The notes under the pieces: model-generated
What the model saw: the letters and a program-made list of their open reading frames with translations, nothing else
Told to the model about the DNA's origin: nothing
Database searches by the model: none
In this document: in pieces, positions 43,767 to 53,084 of the stretch
Position numbering within the stretch: position 1 is the first letter of the stretch
Layout of the letters: every line of letters starts with the position of its first letter
Made by a program: the position numbers and the translations under genes
Origin: Planctomycetota bacterium
Lineage (GTDB): Bacteria; Planctomycetota; UBA1135; UBA2386
NCBI GenBank assembly: GCA_016713175.1
Contig: JADJPQ010000008.1
Coordinates: 62,001-126,000, forward strand
Direction of reading: 5' to 3'
Length of the DNA: 64,000 nucleotides

Positions 43767-43818
43767 ACCGGGGCAGGATCCGGATCGCCCGGTCTTGACG
43801 ATGGCAAGCTGCCCCGGT
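43767..43818 (+). terminator. Long inverted repeat after tnaA
   Basis: accggggcag (43767-43776) and ctgccccggt (43809-43818) are perfect 10-bp arms around 32 nt. The loop contains the palindrome gatccggatc. It sits 17 bp after the tnaA stop and 48 bp before the next ATG. It is a good terminator candidate, or an operator for the downstream secreted protein gene. No T-run. Confidence 0.45.
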
Positions 43819-43865
43819 GCCATGGGTGACCGTCTGTCCTGATCTCGACTCGAGGAGGATCCCGG

Positions 43866-44957
43866 ATGAACCGTTCCTGGCTGGCGACGGCGCTCGGCGT
43901 CGTCGGATCGTCGTTCTCACTCATGGCCCAGGTTTGTGGCAGCACCGCTTTGCAGCTGCAACACGATGTGCTGCCCCAGAATCCCACCGGCCAGCAGGCC
44001 TATGCGGCGATTGCCGGGGTCGGCGTCGGCGACCGCGCCGCGGTGGTCTTCGATCTGCGCGGTCTGCCCGGACCGATCCGTGTGCTGCGCGGCGGGGTGC
44101 TCTTCGGTGGCACCTGCATTCTCGGCGGTGTCGTGCCGGCGACCGCAAACCTGGAGATCTACGACGGCGTGCAGATCCTGCCGAACGGCCAGGTGGTGCC
44201 CGGGCCGCGGGTCTACGTCAGCAACACGGCGTTGTCGCTGGCGCCGAACACCGTCACGGTCTCCGACATCAGTGGGTTCAACATCACGGTCAACTCCGGT
44301 CTCCTGATGGTGGCCTGGCAGATGGTCACCAATCCCAATCTGCCGCCGCCGCTGTGCACGACCGGTTTCGGCGCCGACACGACATTGCCTGCAGGTTCGC
44401 CGTGTGCGACCCGTCCTGGCATCAACCTGATCTTCGACGTCGTCACGCAGCAGTGGTGGGACATCTCCCGGTTCCAGATCGGTGGCCAGCCATTCTGCGG
44501 TATCGCCTACAACGGCAACTGGGTGATCCGCGCCTGCGTCGAGCTGCCGGCCACGGCCTATGTCGGCACGCGCGATGGTCTCGAACTGCGCACCGGCATC
44601 GCCGGCGCGGCGCCGACCAGCGTGCTGGCCAAGGCGGCGACGACGAACCAGGTCGTGGCGATGCAACTGTCGACGCCCACCGGTCTGTATGTGGGCTTTC
44701 CGGCGTTTGTCGCCGCCGAGGTGCACCCGGCCGCGGGGCCGCGACCGACGCCGGTGGTGCCCGGCGCGTGGCTTGGTCCGGCGCTGGTGCCGATCGGGCC
44801 GTTGGTGTTCGGTGCCGGCAACTCGGTGACTCGAACGCTGACGATACCGCCCCGATCGTTCGACCTGGTGCTGCTGGTGCAGGGGGTGGTGTTGTCGCCC
44901 GCGGCGCTGAACGGCGTGTATGCGACGACGGATGCGCACGCGATCTGGACCTACTGA
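43866..44957 (+). CDS. Secreted protein of unknown function
   Basis: 363 aa. Strong Shine-Dalgarno (gaggagg) upstream. Signal peptide NRSWLATALGVVGSSFSLMA, cleaved before QVCGS. The mature protein is beta-rich with few Cys. The C-terminus (LTIPPRSFDLVLLVQGVVLSPAALNG) follows the same pattern as other secreted proteins in the window. No enzymatic motif recognised. Confidence 0.72.
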   Translation: MNRSWLATALGVVGSSFSLMAQVCGSTALQLQHDVLPQNPTGQQAYAAIAGVGVGDRAAVVFDLRGLPGPIRVLRGGVLFGGTCILGGVVPATANLEIYDGVQILPNGQVVPGPRVYVSNTALSLAPNTVTVSDISGFNITVNSGLLMVAWQMVTNPNLPPPLCTTGFGADTTLPAGSPCATRPGINLIFDVVTQQWWDISRFQIGGQPFCGIAYNGNWVIRACVELPATAYVGTRDGLELRTGIAGAAPTSVLAKAATTNQVVAMQLSTPTGLYVGFPAFVAAEVHPAAGPRPTPVVPGAWLGPALVPIGPLVFGAGNSVTRTLTIPPRSFDLVLLVQGVVLSPAALNGVYATTDAHAIWTY

Positions 44958-45079
44958 CACGGACATCCATGCCGACCCCGAGTGGCCTGTTGCCCGATTC
45001 GCTGCACGGCGAGTTGCTGGCACTTTCGCAGATCGGCCCAACCTGCCAGGTGATGACGCGGTCGCTGAGCGTTCGGCAG

Positions 45080-46336
45080 TCACCCCCGCCGCCGCCAGCC
45101 ACGCAGCAGGTTGACGCTGTCGCTGAGCGCTGCGATCAGCCAGGCGATCGCCGCACCACGCGCCAGCCCAGGCAGTGTCAGCCCTGCCGCCAGGGTCATC
45201 GCCACGACGCCGCCGCACCAGCCCACCACCGTGATCCAGCCGAGCGCCGGCGATCCGACCGTTCGCGGCGGGCGCGGCAGTTCGGGACGTTCGCGGAACG
45301 CCGCGAACCAGCCGACCAGCGGCAGCAGATAGCCGCCGACACCGAGTACGATCGAACCCAGGAAACCGGCGACGGCAACGACGCCATAGGTCAGCGTGAC
45401 TGCCGGGCCGGAGAACGCGCCGAACGCAATCCCTTCGCCGAGCACCAGCGCCACCAACAGCGCCACCAGCGCGAACCCCGCCAGCGCCAGTACCGGATCC
45501 GGCCGCGCGCGATCGCGCGGCGCGGGTTGCCGATGGCGCAGCATGCCGACGGCCAGCAGCAGGAACGCCATCAGCCCGCCGCCGAGCAGCGTCGCGCAGA
45601 TCGGCAGCATGTGGGGCATGAACGGTACCAGGAGCCCCATGCCGAGGCCGCCCGCGGCGGTCAGCAACACCGCGACCCAGGGCCCCATGCCCTGCGGCGG
45701 CGTCGCTGGCAGCAGCATCGGCAACAACCGCAGGCCAAGCGACACGACCATCAGCGCCGCAAAGCCGCCGAGTCCGAGATGGGCGTGGCCGAGGAGGATC
45801 GTGCCGTGCGCGACCGGCAGGAACGGTGTGTGGCGGTTGACGGCGACGACGCCGCCGAGGCAGACCGTCAATACGAAACTGCACCACGCCAGCGCCGCGC
45901 CGATTGCGATTGCCGGCGGCGCCGTGCCGGCGGCCAGCCCGAGCAGCCAGTTCGGCAGGCGCAGCATGAGCAGCAGCAGCAGCAGGCCCGCCGACCAGGC
46001 GACGCCGCTGTAGGTGCCGAGCAGCATGTGCGACACGACGCCGGCGGCGACCAGCGCCAGAGTCGCGAACAGCCACCAATCGAGTCTGCCGGTGGTGTGC
46101 CGGACACCGAGGACCAGCGGGGCGACCGCGTGCCAGGCGCCGGTGATCGAGATCGCGAGGAAGCCGAGCACCAGCACATGAGCCGTGGCCAGCGACGTCG
46201 GGGTCAGCGGGGATGCGACGAATCCGTCGGGTCGCAGCACAACCAGTGTGGCCGCCGTCGCCAGCGCCAGCCGCGCGCAGAGCCAGTGCCAGAGCACGAG
46301 CCGCGTCGACCATCGAGGGTTGCCGGGGGTGATCAT
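45080..46336 (-). CDS. CcoN/NnrS-like polytopic heme membrane protein
   Basis: 418 aa from ATG 46336, with about 12 hydrophobic spans. His-rich helix patterns recall heme-copper oxidase-like and NnrS-like proteins: TAHVLVLGFLAISITGAWHAVAP (H53, H69), VVSHMLLG (H103) and VAHGTILLGHAHLGLGGFAALM (H177, H184, H186). No HH CuB pair is seen. NnrS-type proteins are linked to NO stress and denitrification, which fits the operon at 1758, but this gene is 35 kb away. Preceded by a coupled small membrane ORF (ATGA). Confidence 0.65.
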   Translation of the reverse strand: MITPGNPRWSTRLVLWHWLCARLALATAATLVVLRPDGFVASPLTPTSLATAHVLVLGFLAISITGAWHAVAPLVLGVRHTTGRLDWWLFATLALVAAGVVSHMLLGTYSGVAWSAGLLLLLLMLRLPNWLLGLAAGTAPPAIAIGAALAWCSFVLTVCLGGVVAVNRHTPFLPVAHGTILLGHAHLGLGGFAALMVVSLGLRLLPMLLPATPPQGMGPWVAVLLTAAGGLGMGLLVPFMPHMLPICATLLGGGLMAFLLLAVGMLRHRQPAPRDRARPDPVLALAGFALVALLVALVLGEGIAFGAFSGPAVTLTYGVVAVAGFLGSIVLGVGGYLLPLVGWFAAFRERPELPRPPRTVGSPALGWITVVGWCGGVVAMTLAAGLTLPGLARGAAIAWLIAALSDSVNLLRGWRRRG

Positions 46337-46485
46337 GGTGCGACGGGTGGCGCGGGCCGCGGCCGGCGATGGTGCCATGTCACCAGGACCAACGCGAGGG
46401 TCAGCTGCCAGTGCGTCACGCCGATCAGGGACGCCCGGTCGACGCCGGGGGCGCCGTGAACACGACTGGCGCCGATGTTGCCCAC
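46333..46485 (-). CDS. Small membrane protein coupled to the CcoN/NnrS-like gene
   Basis: 50 aa from a GTG at 46485; its stop overlaps the ATG of the next gene (ATGA). One possible span (LIGVTHWQLTLALVLVTW, ~20-37) and a basic, Pro-rich tail. The upstream boundary is uncertain because the frame continues, and the divergent oxidoreductase starts at 46502. Small one-helix partners are common for heme-copper-like proteins. Confidence 0.4.
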   Translation of the reverse strand: MGNIGASRVHGAPGVDRASLIGVTHWQLTLALVLVTWHHRRPRPAPPVAP

Positions 46486-46501
46486 CGGGCATCCTGAACC
46501 G

Positions 46502-47575
46502 ATGCCACCTCTGAAGGTCCTCGTCGTCGGCTGCGGCAACATGGGCTCCTCCCACGCCCGCGCCTACCACCGCCTCGCCGACGACTTCCAGGTCGTCGGA
46601 CTCGTCAGCCGCGGCCCCGGCTCCCGCGACCGCCTCGCCAAGGAACTCGGCGGCCTGCCGACCTTCGCCGACTTCGACCAGGCGTTCCGCCAGACGCAAC
46701 CCGACGTCGTCTCGATCAACACCTACCCGGATACCCACGCCGCGATCGCCCGCACCGCGTTGCAAGGCGGCGCCCACCTGTTCATCGAGAAACCCCTCGC
46801 CGAGACCGTCGCCGAGGCCCAGCAGATCGTCGACCTCGCGCACCGCCACCAGAAGAAGGTCGTCGTCGGCTACATCCTGCGCGTCCACCCCGCCTGGCAG
46901 AAGTTCATCGCGGTCGCGCAGACGCTCGGCAAGCCGTTGGTCATGCGGATGAACCTCAACCAGCAGAGCTGCGGCAAGGACTGGAGTACGCACAAGGCGC
47001 TGATGGACTCGATGTCGCCGATCGTCGATTGCGGCGTGCATTACGTCGACGTGATGTGCCAGATGACCCGCAGCAAGCCGGTGCGCGTGTCGGCCATCCA
47101 GGCCCGCCTGTCCGACGAACTGAAGCCTGGCATGTACAACTACGGCCAGCTGCAGGTGACGTTCGCCGATGGTTCGGTCGGCTGGTACGAAGCCGGTTGG
47201 GGCCCGATGATGAGCGAGGTCGCCTACTTCGTGAAGGACGTGGTCGGGCCCAAGGGCTGCGTGTCGATCGTCGACAAGGTGGGCGAACGGCAGACCGGCT
47301 CCGCCGATGTCGATTCGCACACCAAGACCAATTCGCTGCGCGTCCACTGGCAGGATCGCGACGCCGCCGATCAGTTCGTCAAGCCAGATCAGTGGCTCGA
47401 CATGACCGACGAGCCCGATCACGACGGGTTGTGCCTGCGCGAACAGCAGTACCTGCTGCGCGCGATCCGCGAGAACGTCGACCTCCGCGACCATCTGGCC
47501 GACGCCGTCAACAGCCTGCGCATCGTGCTGGCCGCCGATCAGGCCGCGCGCGAGGGTCGCACGATCGATCTGTGA
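46502..47575 (+). CDS. Gfo/Idh/MocA-family oxidoreductase
   Basis: 357 aa from ATG 46502. N-terminal Rossmann fold (LKVLVVGCGNMGSSHARAYH), then DVVSINTYPDTHAAIA and HLFIEKPLAET, the family EKP motif with the catalytic Lys. The C-terminal domain includes DCGVHYVDVMCQMT. NAD(P)-dependent sugar or inositol dehydrogenase type; substrate unknown. Its first ~350 bp favour GCC, CTC and CGC codons where neighbours prefer GCG and CTG, a mild sign of different origin. Confidence 0.9.
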   Translation: MPPLKVLVVGCGNMGSSHARAYHRLADDFQVVGLVSRGPGSRDRLAKELGGLPTFADFDQAFRQTQPDVVSINTYPDTHAAIARTALQGGAHLFIEKPLAETVAEAQQIVDLAHRHQKKVVVGYILRVHPAWQKFIAVAQTLGKPLVMRMNLNQQSCGKDWSTHKALMDSMSPIVDCGVHYVDVMCQMTRSKPVRVSAIQARLSDELKPGMYNYGQLQVTFADGSVGWYEAGWGPMMSEVAYFVKDVVGPKGCVSIVDKVGERQTGSADVDSHTKTNSLRVHWQDRDAADQFVKPDQWLDMTDEPDHDGLCLREQQYLLRAIRENVDLRDHLADAVNSLRIVLAADQAAREGRTIDL

Positions 47576-47588
47576 GGCGCCGGCTGGC

Positions 47589-49736
47589 TCAGTTGCCGAT
47601 CCGGAACTGCAGGCCGGCGGTCGCGCGCAGCGTTCCGGTTGTCGGCTCGAGCACGAAGCCCTGGGCCAGCAGCGAAGTGCCAAACCAGGCCGCCGCCGAC
47701 GGCAGCGGCACGATCTGTTCGGCGGAGCCGGTCGCTGACGCGAGCGTCAGCCAGCTCGCATCGAGTTGCTGAAGCCACGCCGTGCAGCCGTTGCCGAGCG
47801 GCACGGTGCCAGGCGTGAAGCCGAGACCGAACACGACCAGATCGCCGGGTTGCACGGTCGTCTCGAGCCCGAATTGCACATCGCCCATGCGCGCACGGGT
47901 GCGCGTCGTCAGTTCGGGCAGCGGTGTGCCGCAGCCGGTGCCGATGGTGGTGTTGGTCGCCATGGTCGAAGTCGGCCATTCGGCCAGGTTGAGTCCGTCG
48001 AACATCGCCAACCGCCCGCCGATCGCCGACGGGATCAGATCCACCGAGCCCAGCCGGGAGCTGGGGTCGGAACTCGTTCGCGTCCACGTGCTGCCGTCGT
48101 ACTGCCATTCTTCGAGATCGAAGCGGTTCTGGCTGACCACCCGCGCGCCGCACATGCGAGTGACGCCCAGGGCCAGGGAGTAGGCGAGATCCGGCATCAG
48201 CAGGTTCGGCGGGGACGCGACCGGCTGCATGCGTTGCCAGTTGCTGCCGTCGTATTCCCAAGTGTCCGCCAACTGGTCCTGGGCGGTGAAGCCGGTCCGC
48301 CCGCCGAACAGCACGATCCGATTGCGGACGATGTCGTAGTCCATCGGCACATCCATCCGCGCACTCGGCGCCGCGGCCGTGAACACCCGCCGCCACGTGG
48401 TGCCGTCCCACTCCCACGTGTCGTTGCCCATCGCACCGTTGCCGCTGCCGCCGAAGATCACCAGCACGCCGCGGACGAGGTCGAAGGCGATCCCCATCGA
48501 AGCGCGCGGAAACGGTGCGACCGTCGTCGTCAGGCGTTGCCAGTTGGTGCCGTCGAACGACCACAGGTCGTCCAGGGCCGTGGCCCCAGCGGCGCCGCCG
48601 AACAACAGCCAGCGGCGCGTGCCGAAATCGAACGTCATGCCCGGGTTGGAACGGGCGGTCGGCGACACCGCCGGGCTCAGTTGCTGCCATCTCGTCCCGT
48701 TCCACAGCCAGGTGTCGGTCGGGTTGCCGGTGTTCTGGAAGCCGCCGAACAGCAGGGCGGTGCCGGTCGCCTGGTCGGTGCCGAGCGCGTGCGAGAATCG
48801 TGACGACGGCCACAGATCGCCATGCACCCGGGTCACGTTCTGACCATCCCACGACCACAGGTCGGAACGTTGCGGTCCGGAGCCACTCGGGAAGTGCATG
48901 TTGCCGCCGAACATCATCACTGCGGCGCGAACCGGGTCCCACCAACCGACGGGGCTCTGTCGCTGCGGTTCGCCGACCGTGCGGGCCAGCCGCCAGCTGA
49001 AGCCGTTCCATTCCCAGATCTCGCCGGGGTTCTCGGTGCCGCCGAACATCACGGTGACTCGTCGCACCGGATCCCAGACCATGCCGGGTTGTTGCCGCTG
49101 GGTGGGCCACGGGCCACCAACGGCCCGCTGTCGCCACGCGCTGCCGTTCCATTCCCAGGTCTCGGCGGGGCTGCCGAGGAACCCGCCGTAGATGACGAGC
49201 ACCGTCAGGCCACGCGCTGCATCGTAGGCCATCGCCGGGTTGCCAGTGGTCGGCCCCGAACTCGCCGCCAGGCGCCAGGTCGAGCCGTCGTGTTCCCACG
49301 TGTCGGTGGACTGGGTGCTGAGGCCGCCGTAGAGCACCACGCGCCCGCGGGTGCTGTCGAACGCCGAGCCCGCCAACGCGCGTCCTGATGGTGCCGAGGC
49401 CGACGGCAGCGACCGCCAACGGACGCCATCCCACGCCCACGTGTCGTTGCGCAACGTGCCATCGAGGTTGGCGCCGCCGAACATCAGCGAGTGGCGGCGG
49501 ACCGGATCGTAGATCATCGTCGCATGTCGGCGCGCCGTCGGTTGGCCGACGGTCGGGCGATGCAGCAATTGGCCGTCGGCGACTTCCCAGGTCTCGCCAT
49601 CCTGGGAGAACAGGACCAGCCGTTGCCGATGCTGGTCCCAGGCGCCCTTCAGCACGCGGTCGGGGCCACCGAGCTGCAACGGGGTTTGCGCAGACAGGGT
49701 TGCACACAGGGCGACCAACGCGAGTCGACGGGTCAT
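47589..49736 (-). CDS. Secreted Kelch-repeat protein (large)
   Basis: 715 aa from ATG 49736. Signal peptide TRRLALVALCATLSAQ. About ten Kelch blades (~40-560), each with a MFGG/LFGG/LYGG strand followed by TWEW/LWSWDG..W, enough for one long or two propellers. The C-terminal ~150 residues hold PLGNGCTAWLQQLD and LLAQGFVLEPTTGTL, the shared secreted-protein module. A paralogue of the Kelch protein at 37060. Confidence 0.8.
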   Translation of the reverse strand: MTRRLALVALCATLSAQTPLQLGGPDRVLKGAWDQHRQRLVLFSQDGETWEVADGQLLHRPTVGQPTARRHATMIYDPVRRHSLMFGGANLDGTLRNDTWAWDGVRWRSLPSASAPSGRALAGSAFDSTRGRVVLYGGLSTQSTDTWEHDGSTWRLAASSGPTTGNPAMAYDAARGLTVLVIYGGFLGSPAETWEWNGSAWRQRAVGGPWPTQRQQPGMVWDPVRRVTVMFGGTENPGEIWEWNGFSWRLARTVGEPQRQSPVGWWDPVRAAVMMFGGNMHFPSGSGPQRSDLWSWDGQNVTRVHGDLWPSSRFSHALGTDQATGTALLFGGFQNTGNPTDTWLWNGTRWQQLSPAVSPTARSNPGMTFDFGTRRWLLFGGAAGATALDDLWSFDGTNWQRLTTTVAPFPRASMGIAFDLVRGVLVIFGGSGNGAMGNDTWEWDGTTWRRVFTAAAPSARMDVPMDYDIVRNRIVLFGGRTGFTAQDQLADTWEYDGSNWQRMQPVASPPNLLMPDLAYSLALGVTRMCGARVVSQNRFDLEEWQYDGSTWTRTSSDPSSRLGSVDLIPSAIGGRLAMFDGLNLAEWPTSTMATNTTIGTGCGTPLPELTTRTRARMGDVQFGLETTVQPGDLVVFGLGFTPGTVPLGNGCTAWLQQLDASWLTLASATGSAEQIVPLPSAAAWFGTSLLAQGFVLEPTTGTLRATAGLQFRIGN

Positions 49737-49919
49737 CACGAACCTTGGAGGTAGAGGGATCCTGGCAGGGAGGCAGCGCGCGTCGCAAGCGCCGTGCCCG
49801 ACGTGGACGCGGTCGGGCCGGGCACCATGACGCGGATCGGAGAGCCTATCCGGAACGGTCGGGCACCTGTCATCGCCGGCACGATGGCGAGATCGGCCGG
49901 GGCGGGCTAGCGTTTGTCG

Positions 49920-51377
49920 ATGCGCTGGTTTCTCACTCTGGTGGCCGGTTGGTCGGGAATTTCCGCAGTCGGCGCGCAAGACGACGGCGATGTCGTCGCG
50001 CGGGTGCGAAGCGGCGGCTGGCTGGCGCAGATCGTCTACCGCCGCGCCCCGACCGGCGACCTGCTGGCGCCTGGCTACAACGACGCCGGCGGCATCGACG
50101 ACGATCGCTACGATCCGCTGCTCGGCGAGGATCTGAGCACCGGTCTGATCAACGCGGGCGCACTCGGTTACCTCGCGCTGATGTGCCATGGTCATCGCGA
50201 TCTGCTGGCGATGACCGATGGTGAGTTCCATCTGCAGGCGATCGGCGTGCCGACCAGTGATGTCGATCTGCGGCAGTTCCTGGCCAGGCCGCTGCCGACG
50301 TTCGATGGTCTGGGCGGCCGGGCCCAGATGCTCGACCGGATGGTCGCGATCGACCTGCTGACGCGGCGCCGTTGCCGGGCGGCGGTCGGCGAACTGACGC
50401 TGCTGGCGAAGAACGACGGCGTGCCGGCGATGCTGCGGGAGCGGGCGAGCGCGGCGATACCCGAAGTGCAGGGTGCTCCGGCGCCGATTGCACGCGCCCG
50501 GCTCGATCCGGAGAAGCTGCAGCTGCCGGTCGCGTTCGATGGTTGCCTCATCCTCGATCATGCGCGCCTGCCCGATCTCGGCTGGCTGACACCGCTCGGT
50601 CGTCGTCTTGGCGCCTTGATCACCGGAACGGCGATGGAGGCCGGCGGTGCCGGCGGCAACGACGATCTGGCGCGATCGGCGCAGCGCGGTTGTGACCTCG
50701 TCAGCGAACTGCCGTTCGGTGTCGTGCATCGGTTCGGCAACGCGCGACTCGACCACTCGTGCTTCGTGTTCACCGCCAAGGCGGGGCCGGTGCCATTCGG
50801 CTTCACCTGGCAGGCGGTCGGTGCGTTCGAGCACGACCTGTGGCAGCAGGCGCGTCTGCCGGACGACGCGCGCGCCAACAATCCGCTGCTCGGCGGCGCG
50901 ATGGAGGTCACCGCCGACACGGTGTTTGCCGCGACCGATGGCAACCGCGGCAAACCCCGTCCGGAGGTCGCCGCGCCGATGCTGCTGGCCAGCAATCCGG
51001 CGCTGTGCGCGTTCATCCCGGCCAACAGCAAGGCCTGGCTGGCCCTGGCGTTCGCGAAGTTGCCACCAGCCACTGGTGCCGAGATCCGGGTCGAGTTCGG
51101 CGACCCGGCGGTGATCACGCTGATGGTGACGGCGCGCGACGAGGACGCGGCCGATGCCTGGGTCGACAAGGGCAGGGAGTTGCTGGCGCAGGGCAAGGAA
51201 TCGTTGGCCACCGAAGCTGGCGAACTGCTGGAACAGGCACCGGACCTGCGCGCGCTGCTCGATGCGGTATGGGCCGCCGAGTTCTCGGTCAAGGAGGACA
51301 ACGCGTTCGCGACGATCGCGATCAAGGGCTTCACGGCGGCGAGGTTGCGGGCGATCGCCGAGGCGCTGGCGCGATAG
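49920..51377 (+). CDS. Secreted protein of unknown function (485 aa)
   Basis: ATG at 49920 gives signal peptide RWFLTLVAGWSGISAVGA, cleaved before QDDGD. The mature protein is mixed alpha/beta with no recognised motif. The C-terminus is charged and helical (DAADAWVDKGRELLAQGKESL). It lacks the shared C-terminal module. The stop is adjacent to the convergent ABC membrane gene. Confidence 0.7.
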   Translation: MRWFLTLVAGWSGISAVGAQDDGDVVARVRSGGWLAQIVYRRAPTGDLLAPGYNDAGGIDDDRYDPLLGEDLSTGLINAGALGYLALMCHGHRDLLAMTDGEFHLQAIGVPTSDVDLRQFLARPLPTFDGLGGRAQMLDRMVAIDLLTRRRCRAAVGELTLLAKNDGVPAMLRERASAAIPEVQGAPAPIARARLDPEKLQLPVAFDGCLILDHARLPDLGWLTPLGRRLGALITGTAMEAGGAGGNDDLARSAQRGCDLVSELPFGVVHRFGNARLDHSCFVFTAKAGPVPFGFTWQAVGAFEHDLWQQARLPDDARANNPLLGGAMEVTADTVFAATDGNRGKPRPEVAAPMLLASNPALCAFIPANSKAWLALAFAKLPPATGAEIRVEFGDPAVITLMVTARDEDAADAWVDKGRELLAQGKESLATEAGELLEQAPDLRALLDAVWAAEFSVKEDNAFATIAIKGFTAARLRAIAEALAR

Positions 51378-53084
51378 TCACCCTGCCGGCGCGGTCGGGT
51401 CTCGATCACGGCCGCCAAAGCGCACCGGAATGCGCGGTCGCTGCTTCATGCCGGTGGCGATGGCGATGGCGTGCAGCGCGACGAACACGGCGAACCCGAG
51501 CAGCACGTACAGGAACCGACCGGTCTCCGCGCGCAGCACCGAGTGCAGCCAGCCGGCCAGGCCCGCCAGCAGCAGGTAGAACAGGCCGCGCAGGAACGAA
51601 CCCTGCACCGCAGCGGTGTCGAACTTCTCGCAGAACAGCAGGCGATGTTCGGTGATCTGCAGGGTCAGCAACGCAAACTCGACCACGACCAGCAGCGACC
51701 AGATCACGTCGGGCCACAGGTGGATGCCGCCGAACGCCAGCAACAACAGAGCGGTCACCAAGGCCGCCGGGGCGACGAAGCGCAGCGCCAGCGCCAGCTG
51801 GGCGCCAGCGACGAAGTTGGCGGCGTTGGTCAGCGGCGACGCCACGAACAGCCACCGCGCCTGCCAGTCGTCGGCGAACCGCGCGAGCGTCAGCACCTGG
51901 GGCGTCGACAAGCCGATCACGTAGAGTGCCGTGCACGCCAGCGACAGCTCGTACTGTTCATCGGTCCGGCCGGAGCGCCAGACGATCCAGGCGGCGAAGA
52001 ACCACGAGGTGACGATCGCCGGCCAGGCCCGCATCCGGAACGACCGGTCGCGGGCGATCATCGCGGCGGCGAAGTCGTAGCCGGCGATGGCGTCGCGATG
52101 GCGGAGCAGCAGGTCGCGCAGCGGACGCCGCCGCGGTGCCGCGTGCCGATCGCGATCGCTCGCCGACATCGCCAGCAGCCGTTCCTGGAACCGCGGCGCG
52201 ACCCGACTGGCGACCAGCAGCAGCACGGCCGGCAGCAGGACCGCCAGCACCGCGTGGCCGATCGGCGCCTTGCCGGGGTCGAGTGCCGTCACCACGAGCG
52301 CCGCGACGTGGGCGGGGGGCAGCAGCCAGGTCCACCAGGTGCCGCTCGACAGCCACGTCGCGTCCAGGTGCTGGAGCCAGTGCAGCATCTGGTAGCCCAT
52401 CACGGCGACCAGCGAGGCCAGGATCTGCAGGCCGAGCAGCCAATTGCGCACCCGGGCCGGCGATGCCACGCGCAAGGCGATCACCAGCGTTGCCACCGCC
52501 AGCGTCAGGCAGGTGATGCTCGTCGACAGCATCGCCAGCAAGAACAACGGGACGAACGGCCAGACGCCGTGTTCCCCGATGCCGAACAGCAGCGGCCCCA
52601 CGGCCAGCGGTCCGATCAGCAGCAGCAGCCACAGCAGGGTGTGGCAGACGCGTGCCGCCAGGACCGTGCGGTCGTCGACCGGCAGCGGGCCGAGCACCTG
52701 CGATTCGCCGGTCTCGAGCAGCGTCGAGGCATGGTCGGTCATCAGCGTTGCCGCCGCCATCAGCATCGTGAACGTGAACACGGCGAAGAGACCCGCCTGC
52801 GGGTCCTTGCTGCCGGCGAGCACCAGTCCCAGCACCAGTCCGAGCAGCAGGTTCATCACCACGGTCAATGCCAGCGAAGTGTGCAGGCTGCGCGGTCGGC
52901 CTTCGCGTTCGGCGCGGGCGTTCTTGCGCAGGTCGACCCGGGCCCTGGTCGCCAGCAGGATCAGGAACTGCCGCCGATCGACGCCGAACGGGGTCAACAA
53001 CGGCACGACCAGGCGGCCCAGCCGGACGATCACCGCGATCAGGCCGGCGTCCTTCGTCGCCGTCGCACCCGGTTTGCGCCTCAT
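51378..53084 (-). CDS. ABC-2-type exporter membrane subunit
   Basis: 568 aa with 12 or more hydrophobic spans. ATG overlaps the ATPase stop (ATGA), which pairs it with that gene. The N-terminus has a conserved-looking basic segment (DRRQFLILLATRARVDLRKN). Similar large permeases occur beside CcmA-like ATPases in planctomycetes. The substrate is unknown. Confidence 0.75.
   Translation of the reverse strand: MRRKPGATATKDAGLIAVIVRLGRLVVPLLTPFGVDRRQFLILLATRARVDLRKNARAEREGRPRSLHTSLALTVVMNLLLGLVLGLVLAGSKDPQAGLFAVFTFTMLMAAATLMTDHASTLLETGESQVLGPLPVDDRTVLAARVCHTLLWLLLLIGPLAVGPLLFGIGEHGVWPFVPLFLLAMLSTSITCLTLAVATLVIALRVASPARVRNWLLGLQILASLVAVMGYQMLHWLQHLDATWLSSGTWWTWLLPPAHVAALVVTALDPGKAPIGHAVLAVLLPAVLLLVASRVAPRFQERLLAMSASDRDRHAAPRRRPLRDLLLRHRDAIAGYDFAAAMIARDRSFRMRAWPAIVTSWFFAAWIVWRSGRTDEQYELSLACTALYVIGLSTPQVLTLARFADDWQARWLFVASPLTNAANFVAGAQLALALRFVAPAALVTALLLLAFGGIHLWPDVIWSLLVVVEFALLTLQITEHRLLFCEKFDTAAVQGSFLRGLFYLLLAGLAGWLHSVLRAETGRFLYVLLGFAVFVALHAIAIATGMKQRPRIPVRFGGRDRDPTAPAG

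Noticed and set aside
44970..45110. Short ORF starting MPTPSGLLPDSLHGE after the secreted protein
   Set aside because: The frame runs on into the antisense of the CcoN/NnrS-like gene and has no credible stop or ribosome site.
47589..49736. Kelch repeats as a DNA tandem repeat or CRISPR
   Set aside because: Units vary in DNA sequence and length; the similarity is at protein level only.
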